Positions 58,967 to 64,000 of a stretch of DNA of 64,000 nucleotides are shown in pieces (position 1 is the first letter of the stretch; each line of letters opens with the position of its first letter). The DNA comes from Pontibacter flavimaris. GTDB lineage: Bacteria; Bacteroidota; Bacteroidia; Cytophagales; Hymenobacteraceae. The stretch is taken from the NCBI RefSeq assembly GCF_001907195.1, contig NZ_LVWA01000002.1:1-64000 (forward strand), given 5' to 3'. The notes under the pieces were generated by a model. That model was given only the letters and a program-made list of their open reading frames with translations, had not been told where the DNA came from and made no database searches. A program made the translations under genes and the position numbers.

Positions 58967-61654
58967 TTACCTGATCTTCCGAACCTGAATACCATTCAAT
59001 ATAGCCTCTCCTTTCAGCGGCTTAAAACCAATGGTAATCCCTTCGTTGTGCTTTACACTAACGTTGATCTTTGAAGAAACCGCGCGTTCCGGGTACAGGT
59101 ACCCGGTATTGCTCAGCCCGGAAAGCATACGTTTTTTGTTGACGCTCACATCAAACACCCGTTCTTCAAAGTCCTCTGCCGTCTGCTTTCCATCTCCTAA
59201 GTTATAGGCCAACTCTTCCTTTTTTATACCTGAAACCAGCTCTGCAAAATGTAGGGTCACTTCATAATCGCCAGCGGGCACATCCAGTTTAAATTGCTCA
59301 ATACCTGTTCGCTGGGTGGCATAAACAGGGTCTAGCGCGGTGCCAAGTATGTTTTTATCCGATCCGTAACTATGGCGGGTGGTGTTTTCCATGGTATAAA
59401 CCTTCCCACCAACATAGCCCCAGCTTCCCGGCTGATACGCCTGCTCCGGAAGCCATACTTGCCCGGCTGCTTCATCATAAAACATACGTTGATCACCCAA
59501 GCTAACATGCAGCGTTTTGAAGGGCAACGCGTTGCTTCTCAGATTTTGAGAGAGTAAATCAAACTGAATATCCGTTTGGTCTGTGATTTCAGCACCATCT
59601 AACGAGGCGTAAGCCTGAATTCGGTTAAGTCCGTTGATGAACGGAACATGAAAACGGACCACACCTTGCTCCGTGGAAGCAGTTCCAACTAACTTCCCAT
59701 TCAGCTTCAGGCTTACGGCTGGCTGGTTGCTGAAAACCACCACTGCCTGCGTGCAGGTCAGGTTCGTTTCGGAGGCGGCAAAGCCGGTGCGCAGCTGCCA
59801 TTCTTTCGAGCCGATCTGGATATAGGGATCCTTCAGTAAATTGGCCTGGTAGAAACGATAACCATCTTTCGGCTTGCGATCGCCTGTTAGAATTCCTTTA
59901 GAATTAATGTGCGGGGTGGATTCCACCCGGTGTTCCGAACTGAACTCAGCCAGGTTCCAGATCAAACCGGCGGCAACAAAAGGGCGCTCTAAAATGGCTT
60001 TTAAGTAGGCCTGATGAAAGGCGTTGGTATATTCCACCGTCTTATCAAACCGAACCGGCGCGAAGCTGTGCAGGCGGCTGTCAGCATCGGCGCCGTACTC
60101 TGTTACCAGCACAGGCTTATCAGGCAGTTCCTGGTGATGCCGGTCCAGGTAGGCGCCAAAATCTTCAAAGGTATCCGTGTACCAGCCTAAGTATAAATTC
60201 CAGCCCACCAGCATGGGTATTCTGGTCAGGCCGGTTCTATTGTAGAGATCGAAATTACCGTTGTTCGAGATCAAAGTATAGCGATGCGGGTCCTCCTTGC
60301 GCGTCAGGTCTTCGAGTTGCTGGGCCAGTTTGGCTACATTTTTAAAGTATAATTCCTGCCGCTCGGAGCCTTTTTCATGCTGTGGCCGCAGCAGCACTTC
60401 GTTCATGTAAGACCACACGATCAAGCTCGGGTGGTTATAGTTCTGCCGCACCATTTCCCGCTGTATATTGGCGGCGTTTACAGCAAAAGCCTCTGTTTCG
60501 GTGATGTGGTTGCCCATCGGGGTCTCGATAATGGCCAGAATACCCAAACGGTCGCAGGCCTGCAGGATGGCCGGGTCCTGCGGGTAGTGGGCGATCCGGA
60601 GGAAGTTTCCACCCATGGCTTTCAGTAACCCTACATCGCGCACGTGCATGGCATCACTTAAGGCATTGCCCATTTCCTTGAAATCCTGGTGGCGGCTGGC
60701 ACCGATTAATTTCAGCGGCTCACCGTTCAGGAAAAACCCTTTTGCGGCATCAAAAGAGAACCACCGGAAGCCCAGCGGATTGGTCACTTCATCTAATACA
60801 GTACTACTCCCAGCCTCCGAAATAGTAGAAACCACGCGGTATAAATAAGGATCATCAACCGACCATAAACGTGCTTTTTTGATGTGCTTTAGCTCCTGAT
60901 CAAAGCTCACTTTCTGGCCGGGGCTGGCGCTAAAGTTCTTCTTCAGTTCCTGAAACACGTTGCCATCAGCGTCTAATAGCTGATGACGCACGAGCAGCTT
61001 TTTCTTTTGATTGCTTTTATTCACGAAGGCCCCCTTTATACGTAGCTCGGCGTTATCACCGGTCACTTTTGGGGTAGCGATAAAAATACCGTTCGTCGCG
61101 TGGTTGTCTGCGTCGAAGTGTACTTTATCCAGCGCCTGCAGGTATACATCGCGGTAAATGCCCCCAAAGAAAGTATAATCTCCCGTTAAGGGCGGAATGT
61201 CTTTGTTGTGGCTGTTATCAACTTTTACTACAAGTTGGTTAGGCGTATTTCCGGCAGCGTTATACTTTAGAAACCGGCTGATCGGGAAGGAGAAAAAGGT
61301 ATAGCTGCCGATGTGCTTGCCCACTGGTTTGCCGTTGATGAATACTTCTGCTACCTGCGCCGCTCCTTCAAAGTATAGGTATACTTCTTTCTCTTTCCAG
61401 TCGGCAGGGATGTACAGCGTTTTCTTGTACCAGCCGGTGCCCCGGTAATAGCCCGGTTCATCGTCCAGCACATCCTGGGCGTTCCAGGTATGCGGCACCG
61501 ACACCGGTTGCCATTTTGCAGCAGCGCCAGCCTGCGTAGTATCTCCTTTCAGGAAAAGCCAGTTGCTGTTGATCGTGCTGGAGAGGCGCTCCTGCGCGTG
61601 TGAGGTGAATGTAAAGTATAAACTAAAAAAGGCTAAAAGTATAATCGATCTCAT
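58967..61654 (-). CDS. GH2-family glycosidase with malectin domain
   Basis: An 895-aa exported glycoside hydrolase family 2 enzyme (beta-galactosidase/glucuronidase/mannosidase clan). It has a signal peptide (cleavage after TSHAQ), a jelly-roll sugar-binding domain (YYRGTGWYKKTLYIPADWKE), an Ig-like domain and a TIM barrel with acid/base Glu419 in WSYMNEVLLRP and nucleophile Glu519 in VTEYGADADSR. The C-terminus has DUF4982-like and malectin-like parts (LDVPAGDYEVTLHFAEL). Use of ATG 61654 is supported by the signal peptide; an upstream extension is open but unlike the family. Substrate uncertain. Co-oriented with the beta-helix gene upstream. Confidence 0.9.
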   Translation of the reverse strand: MRSIILLAFFSLYFTFTSHAQERLSSTINSNWLFLKGDTTQAGAAAKWQPVSVPHTWNAQDVLDDEPGYYRGTGWYKKTLYIPADWKEKEVYLYFEGAAQVAEVFINGKPVGKHIGSYTFFSFPISRFLKYNAAGNTPNQLVVKVDNSHNKDIPPLTGDYTFFGGIYRDVYLQALDKVHFDADNHATNGIFIATPKVTGDNAELRIKGAFVNKSNQKKKLLVRHQLLDADGNVFQELKKNFSASPGQKVSFDQELKHIKKARLWSVDDPYLYRVVSTISEAGSSTVLDEVTNPLGFRWFSFDAAKGFFLNGEPLKLIGASRHQDFKEMGNALSDAMHVRDVGLLKAMGGNFLRIAHYPQDPAILQACDRLGILAIIETPMGNHITETEAFAVNAANIQREMVRQNYNHPSLIVWSYMNEVLLRPQHEKGSERQELYFKNVAKLAQQLEDLTRKEDPHRYTLISNNGNFDLYNRTGLTRIPMLVGWNLYLGWYTDTFEDFGAYLDRHHQELPDKPVLVTEYGADADSRLHSFAPVRFDKTVEYTNAFHQAYLKAILERPFVAAGLIWNLAEFSSEHRVESTPHINSKGILTGDRKPKDGYRFYQANLLKDPYIQIGSKEWQLRTGFAASETNLTCTQAVVVFSNQPAVSLKLNGKLVGTASTEQGVVRFHVPFINGLNRIQAYASLDGAEITDQTDIQFDLLSQNLRSNALPFKTLHVSLGDQRMFYDEAAGQVWLPEQAYQPGSWGYVGGKVYTMENTTRHSYGSDKNILGTALDPVYATQRTGIEQFKLDVPAGDYEVTLHFAELVSGIKKEELAYNLGDGKQTAEDFEERVFDVSVNKKRMLSGLSNTGYLYPERAVSSKINVSVKHNEGITIGFKPLKGEAILNGIQVRKIR

Positions 61655-61719
61655 GTACAGCTGGAAACTAGGTGAATGCTTTTTTGTAAGTATGGCTGGA
61701 AGTATACAATCGGAACAGG

Positions 61720-63264
61720 CTATTTCTTCAGGCTCCTGCGGGCCTTGAGCTGCGCCAGGTAGAGCGATGGCAGGTTCAACTCTGGTTGGTTCTGCCCTTC
61801 CCACTCCCCGTCCGGCCTGTCCGGAAAGCGTCCTAAAGTTTTTTCTCCCTGCAAGCCGATACAATAATTTTTACCCGATGCCCAGGGGCTTTGCACCGTT
61901 GTGCTTTTAGCCGTGCAGTTCCAGAGCACCTGCGTTACGCCCGACCAGCCATGCCCGGAACCCCAGTTACCGCGGTCCTGCACATTGATCTCACCGTCGG
62001 TGGTGACGTTGTCGTAGAGGGTGCCCACTGCCCAGCGGTGGTGCGGGCCAATGTCGGCGTGCGTATTTTGGGCAGTGCAGTTGTAGAATACATTCGGGCC
62101 CAGCGTTTTGGCACCCGTAATATAGTCGTGGCGACCTTCGGTGGCTTTCAGGTTCATGAACAGGTTTAGTTGCCCGTTGTTGTCGAATGCGTAGCGCCTG
62201 CCGCCATGAATAAGCGATTTAGGTTCGAAGTTCCTGGAATCCCTGACGGTGATCTGTTTGGCCAAACTCCCCAGGCTGACAGCCGCGTAACCAAAGTAGC
62301 GGGAGGTTGTATTTCGTACCCAGGCATTTTCCACCTTGTCCATACTTACTGCCATCCAGCCGTGGTCTTCGTCGGTGTCGCTGGCGTACGCCGACTCAAA
62401 GCGTATGTGCTCCACGCCAACCTCCGAAATCCTGTCCTCAAAAGTATACTTGTATACTTCGCCCCCGCCGTACTTGCTTTCCATGGTCATCACGATAGGG
62501 TTGTCGAGGTATACTTTGTCTCCATCTATTTTTGTGATGGTGCGCTCAAACGCCAAACTATACTCCTGGGCCTGCCATTGCTTGGTATTGTGCCGCGCCT
62601 CGATCTGGTCCATCTTAATATCCCGGATCCAGTTGTCGGTTCCGGGACGGTAAACGATGATGTTATCTCCTGTTCTCAGTCCGTCAGCTGATTCAAGTAT
62701 AAAAGACATGGCTCCGGTTGGCACCAATTCATCTGTAATCTTTCTTCTTGTGCCCGGTATCTCCTTTCTGTCTCCCTGGCCTGTTATTTCCAGCAACGTA
62801 CGCTTGCCTGCACCGGAAGCGACAAGGACAGTACCCTTCTCGCCATTCTCGCCATCCCCTTCTCCCCGCAGCACAATGCCGCTCTGCCTGATGTGGAGTG
62901 TGCCGGGAATAGAGTAAGTGCCTTTTTTGAGCAGGATGGCTCCCCGGAAGCCATACTTGTCGGGCTTGCGGATAGCCACTTCATCAATGGCCTGCTGGAT
63001 GATTTCCTGGCTGCTGCCCGATCTGGCCGGTCTGACGGTTTTTCGTACCCGAATATCCGGAATTTCCCGATCACCCTGCTGGTAGCCGACCCGGCTGAAG
63101 TCCGGAATTACGTTGCCCTGCGCATCGGGTGTGTAGTGCAGCGTACCATCCTTCGCTATACTTACATACTTCGACTGCCACACTGCTTTCTCCCGAATCT
63201 GAAAGGCCAGCGTACTTGCGGCCAGAAGGCCAAGCAGGGCGAGATGCTTTATCTTTGAAATCAT
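61720..63264 (-). CDS. Secreted right-handed beta-helix protein (pectate-lyase-like fold)
   Basis: A 514-aa exported protein. Signal peptide MISKIKHLALLGLLAASTLAF. A pectate-lyase-3-type opening (QEIIQQAIDEVAIRKPDKYGFRGAILLKKGTYSIPGTLHIRQSGIVLRGEGDGENG) is followed by repeated short strands (HIRFESAYASDTDEDHGW, VENAWVRNTTSRYFGYAAVSLGSLAKQITVRDSRNF, NVFYNCTAQNTHADIGPHHRWAVG). The fold is typical of polysaccharide lyases and GH28-like enzymes, but no complete catalytic triad can be named. It starts 66 bp upstream of the GH2 gene's start, so a shared polysaccharide target is likely. Confidence 0.82.
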   Translation of the reverse strand: MISKIKHLALLGLLAASTLAFQIREKAVWQSKYVSIAKDGTLHYTPDAQGNVIPDFSRVGYQQGDREIPDIRVRKTVRPARSGSSQEIIQQAIDEVAIRKPDKYGFRGAILLKKGTYSIPGTLHIRQSGIVLRGEGDGENGEKGTVLVASGAGKRTLLEITGQGDRKEIPGTRRKITDELVPTGAMSFILESADGLRTGDNIIVYRPGTDNWIRDIKMDQIEARHNTKQWQAQEYSLAFERTITKIDGDKVYLDNPIVMTMESKYGGGEVYKYTFEDRISEVGVEHIRFESAYASDTDEDHGWMAVSMDKVENAWVRNTTSRYFGYAAVSLGSLAKQITVRDSRNFEPKSLIHGGRRYAFDNNGQLNLFMNLKATEGRHDYITGAKTLGPNVFYNCTAQNTHADIGPHHRWAVGTLYDNVTTDGEINVQDRGNWGSGHGWSGVTQVLWNCTAKSTTVQSPWASGKNYCIGLQGEKTLGRFPDRPDGEWEGQNQPELNLPSLYLAQLKARRSLKK

Positions 63265-63296
63265 GTAGGCCATACTTTAAGCTGATGTGCTTTTAT

Positions 63297-63432
63297 AAAA
63301 CTCAAGTTGCGATTAACCCACCCCTGCCCCTCCCAAGAGGGGAATTTTGCAGAAGAGCAGGTGATTCCCCTCCTCGGAGGGGTTAGGGGTGGGTTTATAC
63401 CTGCACTGCATCAGTAAATCGCAACTTGGGTT
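63297..63432. repeat. AAGTTGCGATT stem-loop element interrupted by a CCCCTCC element
   Basis: The outer arms AACTCAAGTTGCGATT and TAAATCGCAACTT, with the spacer ACCTGCACTGCATCAG, match the solo element at 23992-24047. The two halves are split by ~80 bp (about 63315-63397) bounded by AACCCACCCCT and AGGGGTGGGTT, which is the same composite GC-rich element seen at 9964-10040. This is a nested insertion. Confidence 0.8.
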
Positions 63433-63440
63433 ATAAAGTA

Positions 63441-63487
63441 TAAACTTCTGGTCCGCTACCGCATAAGTATAGCGAACCAGAAGTTTA
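63441..63487. terminator. Hairpin with AAGTATA words downstream of the T9SS cargo gene
   Basis: TAAACTTCTGGT-CGCT pairs with AGCG-ACCAGAAGTTTA; AAGTATA occurs in the flank and in the loop. It lies just past the stop codon at 63502 on the minus strand. Confidence 0.65.
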
Positions 63488-63501
63488 CAGGAATCCAGCT
63501 A

Positions 63502-64000
63502 TTACCTTTTCAGGATCCTTCTTACCCATACTTCGGTGCCATCCGACACGTGCAGGTAATAGTAGCCATCCAGGTTTTGCTGTAAATTAAAATCGATCTC
63601 GAACATCTTGTGGCTCTTGGCTAAAACAGAAGAGGTGACCAGGTTGCCATTGCTGTCGTAGATTGCGAAGGTATATTCCTTGTCCTTGCGGTTATCCAGC
63701 TTCACTTTAAACCGGCCCTGGGTAGGGTTCGGGTAAGCGACAAGCAACAGTCCGTCTTTCTTTGCATCCTCCACGAACACCAGTATGGTTTGCTGCACCG
63801 GGGCCGCGGCTTCGTAGTTATCATCTCCAGCCTGATCGGCTTGCACCAGCACCTGGCCATCGCCGGAGAAGGTGAGGGTATTCCCCGCTACACTTCCCGG
63901 ACCAGACACCACGCTATAAGAAACCGGCAGACCGGCAGAAGAAACAGCGGACAAGGTGATACTTTCTCCTGCATTTTTGGGCGTGATAGCTTCAAAAGTG
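63502..64000 (-). CDS. C-terminal part of a large secreted protein with T9SS type A sorting domain
   Basis: The open frame continues beyond the window edge at 64000, so only the C-terminal ~165 residues are seen. The upstream part ([28 protein letters not shown], then [22 protein letters not shown]) is a bacterial Ig/MBG-like repeat. The last ~80 residues, [37 protein letters not shown] ... [22 protein letters not shown], form a T9SS type A sorting domain (PNP...G..Y, basic tail). The protein is therefore exported through the type IX system and anchored or released at the surface. Confidence 0.9.
   Translation of the reverse strand, partial: TFEAITPKNAGESITLSAVSSAGLPVSYSVVSGPGSVAGNTLTFSGDGQVLVQADQAGDDNYEAAAPVQQTILVFVEDAKKDGLLLVAYPNPTQGRFKVKLDNRKDKEYTFAIYDSNGNLVTSSVLAKSHKMFEIDFNLQQNLDGYYYLHVSDGTEVWVRRILKR

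Noticed and set aside
1-64000. AAGTATA as an ordinary promoter -7 box
   Set aside because: ATACTTTG does resemble the Bacteroidota TAnnTTTG box, but the word occurs in both orientations, inside genes and downstream of stop codons, so promoters cannot explain most copies.

Overview
The window looks like chromosome of a Bacteroidota bacterium of the order Cytophagales, most likely Pontibacter or a close relative in Hymenobacteraceae. The placement is inference. It rests on an ECF sigma/FecR/STN-TonB receptor module with a DUF4249 lipoprotein, a C-terminal T9SS-type sorting domain, LytTR/histidine-kinase pairs, GC-rich coding sequence, and family-level recognition of many genes. I see no rRNA, tRNA, CRISPR array, prophage or intact insertion sequence.

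Layout. 0-10 kb: deoxynucleoside kinase, a small charged protein, an 813-aa GAF protein, a lipoprotein, CDGSH and DUF2007 proteins, acyl-CoA-binding protein and an S9 peptidase. 10-18 kb: two peptidoglycan amidases, a beta-lactamase-fold hydrolase, a quinone-reductase-like dehydrogenase, a GNAT enzyme, a subtilase and a cyclophilin. 18-27.5 kb: a second S9 peptidase, a STAS-like protein, a 2Fe-2S ferredoxin-like protein, ferritin, a cupin, an unrecognised protein and a LytTR two-component pair. 27.5-34.6 kb: sigma/anti-sigma/TonB/DUF4249 module, a YoaK-type membrane protein and a catalytically dead alkyltransferase-like protein. 34.7-42 kb: a tripartite RND efflux system plus an MgtC/DUF4010 membrane protein. 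42.3-55 kb: a FucP-type sugar permease facing a ten-gene minus-strand locus with GMC flavoprotein, its small subunit, cytochrome c, two Gfo/Idh/MocA oxidoreductases, a DUF1080 (3-keto-glycoside hydrolase type) protein, three TIM-barrel isomerases and an MFS transporter. This fits oxidative (3-keto-sugar) glycoside catabolism. 55-58.7 kb: a Tsx-like outer-membrane protein and three arsenosugar-biosynthesis genes. 58.9-64 kb: a GH2 glycosidase, a beta-helix protein and the C-terminus of a T9SS cargo protein.

The strongest signal outside the genes is a short DNA word, AAGTATA and its complement TATACTT. It is scattered through intergenic DNA, terminator hairpins and reading frames, where it forces unusual codon pairs such as ATA-CTT for Ile-Leu. 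I counted 28 heptamers by hand in the first 10.1 kb, where base composition predicts about one. It behaves like an uptake-sequence-type or HIP1-type genomic word. Intergenic regions also carry several families of short palindromic and composite repeats, including a ~200-bp family in three copies, a nested repeat, and a GTTAGAA-rich repeat that supplies stop codons to two genes.
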